DNA of 64,000 nt from Microcoleus sp. FACHB-672 (GTDB taxonomy: Bacteria; Cyanobacteriota; Cyanobacteriia; Cyanobacteriales; Oscillatoriaceae). Position 1 is the first letter of the stretch; each line of letters begins with the position of its first letter. The translations under genes and the position numbers were made by a program. The notes below the pieces were generated by a model that was not told the origin of the DNA, did no database searches, and worked only from the letters and a program-made list of their open reading frames with translations. Where the stretch lies: contig NZ_JACJOU010000015.1 in assembly GCF_014695725.1 (NCBI RefSeq), forward strand, positions 434,001 to 498,000, in the 5' to 3' direction. Of this stretch, positions 35,512 through 44,921 are shown in pieces.

Positions 35512-35706
35512 TTACAGGCTAGGGACTAATTGAATGCGACCGGCATCCATCTCGTCCATTAATAGCTCAAGCGCTTCGTAATCAACATCAGAGATATACC
35601 CTTGGCGGGTCAGCTCATAGTTGATTTCATTTTCGATATCAGGCGTCAGTCGCTTAAAGTGTAAAGCTTTCTCCACAAGATGACGAATCACGGCAGTCCC
35701 TTTCAT
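35512..35706 (-). CDS. Small conserved cyanobacterial hypothetical protein
   Basis: The 64-residue, acidic helical protein (HLVEKALHFKRLTPDIENEINYELT..., then YEALELLMDEMDAGRI) looks like a member of a small family found widely in cyanobacteria, with no known function. ATG follows ATCTACC and has no strong ribosome-binding site. It stands alone on the minus strand. Confidence 0.65.
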   Translation of the reverse strand: MKGTAVIRHLVEKALHFKRLTPDIENEINYELTRQGYISDVDYEALELLMDEMDAGRIQLVPSL

Positions 35707-36158
35707 GGTAGATCAGTAGAATTCCGTACACCATCTATTGTCTGTTGAAGGGACAAAAGGGAAAGTGATACAGGACTCTCACTTGTAATGATCTCAATCA
35801 CCAAGCCGATCTAGGATGATTAGCGTCCCAACGACTTGATTAGCCTCTAGCCGTTGCAGTGATTAGGATCTCTAAAATTTATGATACTCATCACTTGTCT
35901 GTTATGCCGAGCGCAACAATACCGAGAATTTACTGAAAAACTACCAAACCCACAGCCGTCTTAACTTGTGACTTACTGGAGATTTGTATAAATACATACA
36001 ATATTTTATAAAAACTTAACGAAAACTTTACAGAAGAGGGGTTTACTTGTGAAGATTCAGTAAAACTACTGAACTAGCGTGGGCGAACCCAGGGTTTAGG
36101 TTTTAAGGTCAAGACATCTCAAACAGTTATTCAGTTTATTAGTCAAGAGGAGTCATTT
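35707..36158. other. Intergenic region upstream of STAS gene
   Basis: 452 bp between divergent small genes. No ORF or strong structure. The STAS gene's ribosome-binding site (AGAGGAG) is at about 36146-36152. Confidence 0.4.
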
Positions 36159-36494
36159 ATGCAGACACTTATCGTTTCCCCCCAAATTACAGTTTTTCAA
36201 CCGCAAGGCCATATCAATGCATCCAACGCCCCAGAACTGCAGAACCAACTGGTTGCAGCGGTAGGCTCACAAGATGCTTCAGTCATTCTGGTTGATATGG
36301 AGCAAGTAGAATCCTTAGATAGCGCCGGCTTAATGGCTTTGGTTTCCGCACTGACACGAGCACAAAACCTGAATAGACGCTTTAGCCTTTGCTGTGTTTC
36401 GCCCTCCATCAGAATTATCTTTGAATTGACCCAACTGGATAGAGTCTTTGAAATTTTTGAAAATCGTGCTGCTTTTGAAGCAACCCTAGCCTAG
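36159..36494 (+). CDS. STAS-domain protein (anti-sigma factor antagonist type)
   Basis: The 111-residue single-domain protein fits the SpoIIAA/RsbV family: GHINASNAPELQNQL, then VDMEQVESLDSAGLMALVSA, where Ser55 in DSAGL is the site usually phosphorylated by a partner-switching kinase, and a C-terminal LDRVFEIFENRAAFEATL. It would regulate an anti-sigma factor or another output by phosphorylation state. No kinase or phosphatase gene is adjacent. AGAGGAG precedes the ATG by 6 nt. Confidence 0.9.
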   Translation: MQTLIVSPQITVFQPQGHINASNAPELQNQLVAAVGSQDASVILVDMEQVESLDSAGLMALVSALTRAQNLNRRFSLCCVSPSIRIIFELTQLDRVFEIFENRAAFEATLA

Positions 36495-36852
36495 TGTTAT
36501 CCCCTGTCTATCCAATTCATGCTTGGCTAGCAGCGGCTTCCCATAGCCAATTGTCATTGTATCCCGCTTGATGTGAAGCAAGCTGCCGGCCTCGCCCCAT
36601 CTCTTCTCACTTGAAATAGAGGAACCGGCACCGGCAATCTGGGGAGTCATGCAACCCCCTTCATTTTTAGCCGGCTTTAATTGATAGAAAAACTCCATAC
36701 CCTTGCAACGGCTTAATTGCGGCGGAGAACTTTAGTTTGAAGATCGCGCACACTTCTCGCCCCAGCTAGCGACTGACTTTGAAGACCTCCAGTATAGTAA
36801 AAGGATAAAAGAAACCGTCCTAGTCACTGGAAGCTAGAAGTAGAGATTTGCT
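36495..36852. other. Intergenic region upstream of the radical SAM gene
   Basis: 358 bp, no supported gene. It carries the promoter of the radical SAM gene at 36853; an AGTATAGTAAAAGG stretch near 36790-36803 could be a -10-like region. Confidence 0.35.
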
Positions 36853-39633
36853 GTGGCAGTTGCACTAGAAAAATTATTAACACCAGAAATCTTGCAGCCG
36901 GCTCGTTACCTCGGTAATGAGTTAGGTGCAGCACATAAACCCTGGGAGTCCGCCGCCGTCCGTTGGGTGCTAACTTACCCAGAAATTTATGAAGTGGGTG
37001 CCTCAAATCTGGGTCATATCATCCTCTACAACATCCTGAACACCCAGCCCAGGCAACTATGCGATCGCGCCTATTTACCGGCACCGGATCTTGCCACAAA
37101 GCTTCGCACCACCCAAACCCCCCTATTTGCCGTTGAATCTCGCCGTCCCGTCACCGACTTCGATATTCTAGGCTTCAGTCTCAGCTATGAACTGGGTGCG
37201 ACAAATATTCTGGAAATGCTGGATTTAGCCGGCATTCCTCTGACATGGAAAGAAAGGGCAACTGGGGGCAACAGTCCCTTAATCTTTGCCGGCGGGCAGA
37301 CAGCAACCTCCAACCCAGAACCCTACGCAGACTTTTTCGACTTCATCGCCCTTGGAGATGGGGAAGAATTGCTGCCAGAAATTGGCTTAGTGTTGGAAGA
37401 AGGCAAAGCCGCCGGACTAAGCCGAGAAGAATTACTCCTCGATTTGGCACAAATTCCCGGCGTTTATGTACCGCAATTTTATGACATGGCAGAGGATGGA
37501 TCGGTTCATCCCAACCGGCTTGACGTGCCAAAACAAATTCTGCGGCGGGTGGCAACCCCAATGCCGACATATTCGATTGGGCTGGTTCCCTACGTCCAAA
37601 CCGTACACGATCGGCTCACCGTAGAGATTCGGCGCGGATGCACCAGAGGATGCCGGTTTTGTCAACCGGGAATGCTTACCCGACCGGCAAGAGACGTAGA
37701 ACCAGAAAAAGTCGTTGATGCCATCGAAAAAGGCATGAGAGCAACCGGCCAAAACGAATTTTCCCTACTTTCCCTCAGTTGTTCCGACTACCTCGCACTG
37801 CCGGCAGTTGGAGTAGAAATCAAAAACCGGCTTAAAGACGAAAATATTACCCTCGCCCTACCCAGCCAACGCGTTGATCGCTTTGATGAAAACATCGCCA
37901 ACATTATCGGCGGCACTCGGCAAGGCGGTTTAACCTTCGCCCCAGAAGCCGGCACCCAGCGAATGCGCGACATCGTTAACAAAGGTTTGACCGACGAAGA
38001 ACTCCTGAGAGGTGTCAAAACCGCCTTTGAGCAAGGCTGGGATAAAATCAAACTCTACTTTATGATCGGCCTGCCAGGAGAGACAGACGCGGATATTTTA
38101 GGCATTGCCGACACAGTCCGGTGGTTGCAGCAAGAATGCCAAGCCTCTGGTAGAAAACGTTTGAATTTCAACCTCACCATTTCCAACTTCACACCCAAAC
38201 CCCACACCCCCTTCCAGTGGCATTCAGTTTCCACAGCAGAATTTAAGCGCAAACAAAAACTGCTGCGGTCAGAATTTGGCCGAATGAAAGGCATCAAAGC
38301 CAACTTCACCGATATCCGAATCTCAGCGATGGAAGACTTCGTGGGACGGGGAGATCGCCGGCTAGCAGCGGTTTTGCGTCGGGCATGGGAACTTGGCACC
38401 GGCATGGATGCTTGGTTTGAAAGTGCGGAACGAGCCTTTGCGGCTTGGGGACAAGCCATTGCCGAAGCCGGTTTAACCTGGAAATACCGGCAAGTCGAGA
38501 ACGGCGAATGGATCAAGAGCAACGCAGAGTCGGCAACTGGCAATGAGGCAGACGCTTTTCAATCTCCCAACCCCCAAATGCCGGTTTCTCAAAACCCCGC
38601 TCTCGACAAACCGTTGCCTTGGGATCACATCAACACCGGCATCGATAAACAGTGGCTTAAAGCCGACTTGCAACGGGCGCTAGACGCCGCAACGGTGCCG
38701 GATTGCTCCTTCGATGGTTGCTCTCATTGCGGGGTGTGTACCCCCGATTTCGGCCACAATACGGTCATCGAAGCGCTGCCAATCCCCAAATTTAGCGGCC
38801 ACTTTACCCCCAACCAAGATCGGCTCGCGCGACGGCGTATTTGGTTTGGCAAACAAGGTGATATGGCGCTTCTTAGTCACTTAGATTTAGTCCGCTTGTT
38901 TGAGCGTGCCGTGCGAAGGGCGTCTCTTCCGATTGCCTTTACCGGGGGATTTCATCCCCAACCTCGAATTTCCATCGCGAGTGCTCTGACACTAGGTGCA
39001 ACCAGCAGTGGCGAGATTGTAGACTTTGAGCTAGCGGAAGCAGTTGATATCGACACCTTCCGTGAAAAATTGGCGGCTCAGATGCCGGCAGATATTCCCA
39101 TCTACCATGTTGAAGCGGTTGACTTAAAAGCGCCCTCTGCAACCCACCTGCTAGATCGTGCAGAATACTCAATAGCCCTGTGTCTGCTCGATTCAGAACA
39201 CAACCCACCCATAAATCCCCAGCAATGGGCAGCTTGGCTGGAGTCTATCTGGACAAGTGAATCCATTGAGTGGGAACAAACAACCAAGTCTGGCAAAAAG
39301 AAACTTGTCAATTTGCGCGAGCGCTTGTTTGAGCTGAAACTGGTAGAATCTCAAAAAGGTAGAAGCTCTGAACCGGCAAGATGCCAAGAGCGCCAAGACC
39401 ATCCTGAGTTACCATCGGTAATTCCTGTCTTGAAGCAGAACGCCATCTTTGCGCGGAACTGGGCTGTTGTGCGTTACACCGGCAGTGGTCGCAATGACGG
39501 CACCCTCTTGCGACCCGATCATTTGGTCTATATGCTGGAGCAAGTAACCGGCTTGGAGTTTCAGATGCTGCACACCCATCGGCATCAACTGACCCTGCAA
39601 TCTTCGTTCTCTGAGTCGCCGGCGATCAGTTGA
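36853..39633 (+). CDS. TIGR03960-type B12-binding/radical SAM protein fused to a DUF2344 domain
   Basis: The 926-residue protein combines a B12-binding-like N-terminal domain (about 1-220), a radical SAM core with RRGCTRGCRFCQPG (about 260-272, the Cx3Cx2C cluster ligands) and GGTRQGGLTFAPEAGTQRMRD, and a C-terminal DUF2344/TIGR03936 domain (about 660-915, with RIWFGKQGDMALLSHLDLVRLFERAVRRA). Between them lies a second cysteine group, CSFDGCSHCGVC (about 618-629), possibly another Fe-S or Zn site. Its reaction is unknown. The gene commonly sits upstream of rne in cyanobacteria, as here. The start is GTG. A non-conserved linker (about 555-590) precedes the second cysteine group. Confidence 0.92.
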   Translation: MAVALEKLLTPEILQPARYLGNELGAAHKPWESAAVRWVLTYPEIYEVGASNLGHIILYNILNTQPRQLCDRAYLPAPDLATKLRTTQTPLFAVESRRPVTDFDILGFSLSYELGATNILEMLDLAGIPLTWKERATGGNSPLIFAGGQTATSNPEPYADFFDFIALGDGEELLPEIGLVLEEGKAAGLSREELLLDLAQIPGVYVPQFYDMAEDGSVHPNRLDVPKQILRRVATPMPTYSIGLVPYVQTVHDRLTVEIRRGCTRGCRFCQPGMLTRPARDVEPEKVVDAIEKGMRATGQNEFSLLSLSCSDYLALPAVGVEIKNRLKDENITLALPSQRVDRFDENIANIIGGTRQGGLTFAPEAGTQRMRDIVNKGLTDEELLRGVKTAFEQGWDKIKLYFMIGLPGETDADILGIADTVRWLQQECQASGRKRLNFNLTISNFTPKPHTPFQWHSVSTAEFKRKQKLLRSEFGRMKGIKANFTDIRISAMEDFVGRGDRRLAAVLRRAWELGTGMDAWFESAERAFAAWGQAIAEAGLTWKYRQVENGEWIKSNAESATGNEADAFQSPNPQMPVSQNPALDKPLPWDHINTGIDKQWLKADLQRALDAATVPDCSFDGCSHCGVCTPDFGHNTVIEALPIPKFSGHFTPNQDRLARRRIWFGKQGDMALLSHLDLVRLFERAVRRASLPIAFTGGFHPQPRISIASALTLGATSSGEIVDFELAEAVDIDTFREKLAAQMPADIPIYHVEAVDLKAPSATHLLDRAEYSIALCLLDSEHNPPINPQQWAAWLESIWTSESIEWEQTTKSGKKKLVNLRERLFELKLVESQKGRSSEPARCQERQDHPELPSVIPVLKQNAIFARNWAVVRYTGSGRNDGTLLRPDHLVYMLEQVTGLEFQMLHTHRHQLTLQSSFSESPAIS

Positions 39634-40103
39634 CTCATGGAACTAAACGGGTCAGCAATAGCTCTTTTGTTCTGACAGCAGGGAAGGATCTGGCATTTCC
39701 TAGAGTGCGACTGAGGTTAGCCACGATCTGTTTGATGTGACGAGGGTAAATAGTTTTGTGTGCAGAACTTTTTGATGCTGTCATCGGCATCATCCCCTAA
39801 AGTCAAGGTTTGACTTTACTATCATCAAAACGCTAATCTGTCAAGAGAAAATGTGAAAGGTGCGGGACAAACGTATCTAATTTCTAAACCTCAGCTCAAT
39901 CAAAGCTTTGGGAAGTTGAGCAATTTTGTAGCTTAACCCTTCCAGCATTCGATCTGAGTGAGATTGAAAATTTCAAGGCGTTTGCTGCACTGAAAAGTCA
40001 AAAAAGACAATTGTAAAATTTTTGGCTTTTTCAGCTTGCTTTCGACCTCGGTTGCATCTCCAACTTGATTAACAAAAAAGGTACAATTGAACTAAACATG
40101 GCC

Positions 40104-40364
40104 TCAGATGCAATAGATGCAATGAGCCTGGTGCAAACGGTTCAGACTCCGTGCGGGGATACGCGGAGCCGGCCTGACCCAGCGGCCCTCGTAAAATAGA
40201 GTCGCTAACGGAGAAGCAAATTGCTCCAAAGCACTCTGTAGAATTCCTAAAGACCTTTCTGCGGGAATCACTTTTTCAGGAAGGAAAACTTCCTCGCCCG
40301 GACAAAAGATTTCGATCTTGAGTTGATTGCTTGGATTGGAATTTACAATGCACACACGTTTCAA
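40104..40364 (-). CDS. Doubtful ORF antisense to the rne leader
   Basis: An 86-codon frame from a TTG start (MKRVCIVNSNPSNQ...) with a natural-looking amino-acid composition, including FLPEKVIPAERSLGILQSALEQF. No gene lies opposite it, so it is not a shadow. It has no recognised domain and no clear ribosome-binding site. Confidence 0.28.
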   Translation of the reverse strand: MKRVCIVNSNPSNQLKIEIFCPGEEVFLPEKVIPAERSLGILQSALEQFASPLATLFYEGRWVRPAPRIPARSLNRLHQAHCIYCI

Positions 40365-40618
40365 GGGAAGCCGTAGTGATAGTAGAGTCTAAGCGTGTTT
40401 TAGCTCTCATGAACCAGCAGCAGATGCTGGATACTACCGGCTCCTGAAACACTTCCAGACTTTCTGTATATTCTTGGCAACCTCTTAAACCAAAAGCTCG
40501 TTGTCACCAGGGGCGGTACGAACAATTGGTGGATTCTCCAAGGCAGACTCACTTTGGATTGTAAAGTCAGTCCCTTGTCCGTAATACCCACGCAACTAGA
40601 GAGCCTTTAAGGGCGTTT

Positions 40619-40732
40619 GAAGCTCCCAGCAGAAGTTCTGGGAGTGGCTTGTTTGTATAACTATCGAGTCCAGATGTACCGGGCGCATCAATTGCGCGTC
40701 ACGTACAAAGGCACACGCGGCGTAAGTGCCTG
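40619..40732 (+). promoter_or_regulatory. Hairpins in the rne 5' leader
   Basis: CTCCCAG (40623-40629) pairs with CTGGGAG (40638-40644) around an 8-nt loop, and the stem can be extended by AAGC/GCTT across a bulge. Downstream AGGCAC pairs with GTGCCT within about 40709-40732. These lie just before the rne ATG and could be RNase E autoregulation elements. The role is inferred from the general behaviour of rne leaders. Confidence 0.5.
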
Positions 40733-40761
40733 AGCGCACTACCAAGTTTTGAGGAAATTGA

Positions 40762-42966
40762 ATGCCGAAGCAAATTATTATCGCAGAACAGCATCGTATT
40801 GCTGCCGTTTTTTCCGAAGATCAAATCCAAGAACTCGTTGTAGCGACGGGTCAGCATCAAGTCGGTGACATTTATTTAGGCATTGTTGAAAATGTATTGC
40901 CGGGAATTGATGCCGCCTTCGTTAATATTGGTGATGCTGAACGCAATGGGTTTATTCACGTAACCGACCTTGGCCCACTGCGGCTGAAGCGCTCGGCGGG
41001 AGCCATTACCGAACTGCTGGTGCCGCAGCAAAAAGTTTTGGTGCAGGTGATGAAAGAGCCAACGGGAACCAAAGGCCCACGGCTCACCGGCAACATTACT
41101 CTACCCGGTCGCTATTTGGTGCTGATGCCGTTTGGACGGGGTGTGAATTTATCACGGCGCATCCGCAACGAAAACGAGCGCAACCGCCTAAGAGCCTTGG
41201 CTATTTTAATTAAACCGGCAGGCATGGGTCTGCTGGTGCGGACAGAAGCGGAGGGAATGGAAGAAAAGGCGATTACGGAAGATTTAGACTTTTTACAGCA
41301 ACAGTGGGAAAACATTCAGCAAGAGACCACCTCAACGCGGGCACCGGCACTGTTGAATCGGGACGATGATTTTATTCAGCGCGTCCTGCGAGATATGTAC
41401 AGCACTGACGTGAACCGAATTGTGGTGGACTCACACACCGCAATCAAGCGAGTGAAGCAACACTTAGTCAGTTGGAGTGGCGGCAAAACACCCCAGGGGG
41501 TTTTGATTGACCATCACCGCGAACGTGCGCCGGTTCTGGAATACTTCCGAGTCAATGCGGCAATTCGAGAAGCGCTGAAACCGAGAGTTGATTTACCATC
41601 AGGCGGTTATATCATCATTGAGCCAACGGAAGCGCTGACGGTGATTGACGTGAACTCAGGCTCCTTCACCCGCTCTGCGACTGCGAGAGAAACGGTATTG
41701 TGGACGAACTGCGAAGCAGCCACAGAAATTGCCCGCCAGCTGCGCTTACGCAATATTGCTGGGGTGATCATTGTTGACTTTATCGATATGGACGCGCGGC
41801 GAGATCAGCTGCAAGTATTGGAACACTTTAACAAAGCCTTAAAAGCAGACAAAGCTCGGCCTCAAATTGCCCAGCTTTCTGAACTTGGCTTAGTTGAACT
41901 CACCCGCAAGCGCCAAGGTCAAAATATTTATGAATTGTTCGGTCGCACTTGCCCTGCTTGCGGAGGATTGGGACACCTTCACCGGCTCCCTGGCGAGGTT
42001 GAACAAGCACCTAACGAAATCGTAGAGCGTCCCTCACCGATTAGTGTCAGAGAACCCCGCTTTTCCGATCTTGCCGATCTCCAGCCTGAGGCGTTCGAGC
42101 TAGATTCTGGCAATGACCTCCAAGAAATGGGGCTGATGAATCATCCCAGCTACCAAGAGCGAGGAGGGGCTGATGTTAACCGGCGCAGGCGGCGGCGGCG
42201 TATTGGTGAAGGCGGTGCAGCTGAGGAAGAAGCAGCTCCAGTTCGCATCAGTCCTGTTGTGCCGGTGAAAACTGCCAAACCGGAGGTGATGCTAGAACCA
42301 GAAATACAGCAGGAGCCTGAAGAGTTTCCCCCCACTCCTAGCCGTACCCAAATTCCGGAGAGGACTCGGATTATCAGTCGCGAGCCGGTTTCGCCGCCCG
42401 AACCTCCAGAGGTGATTGCGGTGGAAATGACGCCTGAGGAACAGGACGTTTACGCTTTGATGGGGATTTCTCCATTGGTACTGGCCAATCGAGAGGTGAA
42501 AAATCCTAAATCAGCAGTGATCTCCGTGTACGCTCCTGGTCAATCGCCAGAAACCGCTCCAGAGCCGCCGATGGCTGCGGCTACAGGGCCGATGCTCCGC
42601 ACAGGAATGTCGGTGAAGCCAACCCCAGCCGCTTCTCGCAATAGCCGGCATGACCCGGATATGGCTGAATTTAATCGCAATAGTCGGCATGACCCGGATA
42701 TGGCTGAATTTAATCCCAGCAGCCGGCATGACCCGGATATGGCTGAGTTTAATCCCAGCAGCCGGCATGACCCGGATATGGCTGAATTTAATCTGGTGGA
42801 AGAGGCTATCTCTGTAGAAGAGCTGAGAGAAGCAGAAAACATTGAAATCAATGAACCAGAAAACATTGAGATCAATCAACCAGAAAACACGGATCTGAGT
42901 GAATCAGACAATAATGTGTCTGGAAGTCGCCGCCGTCGCCGCCGGTCTTCTGCCACTGAGTCATAA
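40762..42966 (+). CDS. rne: Ribonuclease E/G, cyanobacterial type
   Basis: RNase E makes the rate-limiting cuts in mRNA decay and matures RNAs. The 734-residue protein has the S1 domain (about 35-120), a 5'-sensor/RNase H-like part and the DNase I-like catalytic part with Asp296 (VIDVNSGSF) and Asp339 (VDFIDM). The Zn-link is Cys397/Cys400 (CPACGG). The tail after about 415 is disordered, with four copies of a 13-residue unit SRHDPDMAEFNPS, further ENIEIN repeats, and a basic RRRRRRSSA motif at the C-terminus, known in cyanobacterial RNase E to bind PNPase. ATG has a GAGGAAATTGA leader. rnhB follows. Confidence 0.95.
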   Translation: MPKQIIIAEQHRIAAVFSEDQIQELVVATGQHQVGDIYLGIVENVLPGIDAAFVNIGDAERNGFIHVTDLGPLRLKRSAGAITELLVPQQKVLVQVMKEPTGTKGPRLTGNITLPGRYLVLMPFGRGVNLSRRIRNENERNRLRALAILIKPAGMGLLVRTEAEGMEEKAITEDLDFLQQQWENIQQETTSTRAPALLNRDDDFIQRVLRDMYSTDVNRIVVDSHTAIKRVKQHLVSWSGGKTPQGVLIDHHRERAPVLEYFRVNAAIREALKPRVDLPSGGYIIIEPTEALTVIDVNSGSFTRSATARETVLWTNCEAATEIARQLRLRNIAGVIIVDFIDMDARRDQLQVLEHFNKALKADKARPQIAQLSELGLVELTRKRQGQNIYELFGRTCPACGGLGHLHRLPGEVEQAPNEIVERPSPISVREPRFSDLADLQPEAFELDSGNDLQEMGLMNHPSYQERGGADVNRRRRRRRIGEGGAAEEEAAPVRISPVVPVKTAKPEVMLEPEIQQEPEEFPPTPSRTQIPERTRIISREPVSPPEPPEVIAVEMTPEEQDVYALMGISPLVLANREVKNPKSAVISVYAPGQSPETAPEPPMAAATGPMLRTGMSVKPTPAASRNSRHDPDMAEFNRNSRHDPDMAEFNPSSRHDPDMAEFNPSSRHDPDMAEFNLVEEAISVEELREAENIEINEPENIEINQPENTDLSESDNNVSGSRRRRRRSSATES
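42640..42795 (+). repeat. Four 39-bp tandem repeats in the rne tail
   Basis: The unit AATAGCCGGCATGACCCGGA followed by TATGGCTGAATTTAATCGC occurs four times in tandem with few changes, adding 13 residues each to the disordered RNase E tail. Such expansion is probably recent and length-variable between strains. Confidence 0.88.
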
Positions 42967-42980
42967 TTTCACCTAAGCAA

Positions 42981-43004
42981 CCCCTCTCTTTTTTTAGAGA
43001 GGGG
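42981..43004. terminator. Hairpin between rne and rnhB
   Basis: CCCCTCTCT (42981-42989) pairs perfectly with AGAGAGGGG (42996-43004) around a six-T loop. No T run follows on the plus strand, so it more likely marks mRNA processing or partial termination than a full stop before rnhB, which begins 13 bp later. Confidence 0.5.
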
Positions 43005-43017
43005 GCAACCTTAAACC

Positions 43018-43665
43018 ATGAATTTTCCATCTCAATTGCCTCAACAGCTCAGCTTGTGGGAGCCGCCGATATCAGCGGATCTGCCACGGCTAGTTGCCGG
43101 TGTGGATGAGGTGGGACGCGGCTGCTTATTCGGGCCGGTGGTGGCAGCAGCAGTGATCATACCGGCCCAGGTTGAAGCGGATCTCGTTGCGGCTGGGGTT
43201 AAAGATAGTAAGCAACTGGGCAGTGTTCAACGATGCCGGCTCGCCCAGATGATTCGCGAAGTAGCGATTGATTGCAAAATTGGTATCGCTTCAGTGGGTG
43301 AAATTGACCGGCTCAATATTTTGCAGGCGTCTCTGCTGGCAATGAAGCGGGCGATTGTTAAACTGAAGGTGCAGCCGGAACTTTGCTTAATTGACGGAAA
43401 TCAGCGCATTCCAGGCTTGCCGGTGCCTCAACAGACGATGGTACGGGGAGATAGTCTCTCTGTATCTATCGCTGCTGCCAGTATTGTTGCCAAGGTCTGG
43501 CGCGATGAGCTGATCGTGCGGTTAGCGGCTAAATATCCTGCCTACGACTTGACAAATAACAAAGGATATGGAACTAAAAAGCATCTGCTAGCGCTGCAAT
43601 GTTATGGGGCAACCCGCCTACACCGGCTTTCTTTTAGTTCTTGTGGTGCCCGTGATGAAACTTAG
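43018..43665 (+). CDS. rnhB: Ribonuclease HII
   Basis: RNase HII cleaves the RNA strand of RNA-DNA hybrids and single ribonucleotides in DNA. The 215-residue protein has the motif GVDEVGRGCLFGPVVAA with the paired catalytic Asp/Glu, VKDSKQL, the LIDGNQ Asp and the ASIVAKVWRDELI segment. Length is normal. It follows rne by 51 bp, a conserved cyanobacterial pair, and overlaps the next gene by 11 bp. Confidence 0.95.
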   Translation: MNFPSQLPQQLSLWEPPISADLPRLVAGVDEVGRGCLFGPVVAAAVIIPAQVEADLVAAGVKDSKQLGSVQRCRLAQMIREVAIDCKIGIASVGEIDRLNILQASLLAMKRAIVKLKVQPELCLIDGNQRIPGLPVPQQTMVRGDSLSVSIAAASIVAKVWRDELIVRLAAKYPAYDLTNNKGYGTKKHLLALQCYGATRLHRLSFSSCGARDET

Positions 43666-44305
43666 AATTTTTAGTGCAGTGTTAGCGCTTATCACCTTCA
43701 GTGCAGTCACACCGACTCTCGCTCAATTTCGTCCAGAGCGCCCAGATTTTTACGAGGATGGACAGCGGCAGCTCGAAAGAGAAATTCAAAGGCTGAACCA
43801 AAAACCCCCAGCCGATGTCCTGACGGTGGAAGGTGAAGAATTGCAATGGCAAGAATTTACCTCAAAAGAAGGAAACTTTTCTGTCTTGATGCCGGGGGTT
43901 CCCGCTGAAGAGACGGAAGTTTTAGAAACGGCTGCTGGAAACCTTCAGTTAAAGGGCTTTAGCTCCGCTCAATCGGGTTCAAGGTTTGTTGTGGCCTATT
44001 CAGATTATCCCCAGACGGCTCAGTTAGACAATTCTGAAGCGGTTTTAGCCAATGTGCGCGATCAGATTTTAGGGCGTGTTGGGGCACGGTTGGTGAACGA
44101 ACGCCCAATATCTCTAGATGCCGAACCTGGGAGAGAGGTAAAACTCGAAAGCGAGGGTGAACCGATGATTTTCAGGCTGTTCTTGGTGGGGCGGCGCTTG
44201 TATATTTTGGGAGCCGGTCAAAACAACCAAGCAAGTGGAGCTGAGGATATTGCCAAATTTCTTGATTCGTTTGTGCTGCTGCAAAAACCGGCTTCTGGGC
44301 GTTAA
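43655..44305 (+). CDS. Secreted or lumenal hypothetical protein
   Basis: The 216-residue product begins with a good Sec signal (MKLRIFSAVLALITFSAVTP, with cleavage likely near TLA-Q). The mature part has a coiled stretch (DGQRQLEREIQRLNQK) and a soluble domain with GNFSVLMPGVPAEETE and an FRLFLVGRRLYILGAG strand, a pattern seen in conserved cyanobacterial lumen or periplasm proteins. I take the ATG at 43655, which overlaps rnhB by 11 bp, over an upstream frame start at 43604, because it gives the signal peptide. The function is unknown. Confidence 0.78.
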   Translation: MKLRIFSAVLALITFSAVTPTLAQFRPERPDFYEDGQRQLEREIQRLNQKPPADVLTVEGEELQWQEFTSKEGNFSVLMPGVPAEETEVLETAAGNLQLKGFSSAQSGSRFVVAYSDYPQTAQLDNSEAVLANVRDQILGRVGARLVNERPISLDAEPGREVKLESEGEPMIFRLFLVGRRLYILGAGQNNQASGAEDIAKFLDSFVLLQKPASGR

Positions 44306-44333
44306 CCTCAGCTTGTTTGTAAGAGATGAGGTA

Positions 44334-44921
44334 TTAGATGATCTGTTGGTTAGGTGATAGTCCCGTTTTCCGCTCGCTCACCGGCACTTCTGTTTCTTCG
44401 GACGCCCAGTGCCGATAGTCTAATAGCAGCTGGTGCATCAATCTCTGCTTCACGGTTAGCAGCACACTTTTAAGCAGCGCGTTGCCGGTTGCTTCTAGGA
44501 TGGCTTGTGGCGTAAACCAAAAAGGCGGTGGCAATTCCACCTTCACTTCTAAGTCTGCTTTGCCTTTGAGGTAAGTTAAGCCATTAATTTCGACGGGATA
44601 AAGCTTGCCAATGAGATTGAGTCCAAAGCGCTGATTGATATATTCAACGCCCCGGATTTCAGATCGCACGGATTTTAAATGAATTGATCCATCCGCATCC
44701 GCCCACACTTTCATGTCTACCGTCGGTTGAATGCTCAGCATCATAAAGCTCAACGGGCGCATTTTTAAGCGAAACTGATCCTGGCTGAGCTGCTCCATCC
44801 GGCTGGGGTCTACCAGAGCGTAGACGAGACGTTTGGGCTGACGCAAATAGTGCTGAATTGGCACCGGCTGCTCTGGAACAGCGATCTCGACGGATTGTGA
44901 GGCAACAAACCGGGTATTCAT
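44334..44921 (-). CDS. DUF1997 family protein
   Basis: The 195-residue protein fits DUF1997, a START-like fold found in cyanobacteria and chloroplasts: QHYLRQPKRLVYALVDPSRMEQL, RLKMRPLSFMMLSIQPTVDMKVW, RGVEYINQRFGLNLIGKLYP and the LLKSVLLTVKQRLMHQLLLDYRHW helix. Its ligand and role are unknown. It converges on the lumen-protein gene and is divergent from pheA. Confidence 0.85.
   Translation of the reverse strand: MNTRFVASQSVEIAVPEQPVPIQHYLRQPKRLVYALVDPSRMEQLSQDQFRLKMRPLSFMMLSIQPTVDMKVWADADGSIHLKSVRSEIRGVEYINQRFGLNLIGKLYPVEINGLTYLKGKADLEVKVELPPPFWFTPQAILEATGNALLKSVLLTVKQRLMHQLLLDYRHWASEETEVPVSERKTGLSPNQQII

Larger units (their letters stand above)
39634..40761. other. 1.1-kb spacer and likely long rne leader
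   Basis: This 1128-bp gap between co-directional genes holds one doubtful minus-strand ORF (40104-40364) and, near the rne start, hairpins at 40619-40650 and about 40710-40732. Cyanobacterial and enterobacterial rne genes are known for long, autoregulatory 5' untranslated regions, which fits. No tRNA or tmRNA was recognised. Confidence 0.55.

Noticed and set aside
40130-40150. T-arm-like sequence (ACGGTTCAGACTCCGT) in the rne upstream spacer
   Set aside because: The small hairpin resembles a tRNA T-arm, but there is no acceptor stem, anticodon arm or D-arm around it.
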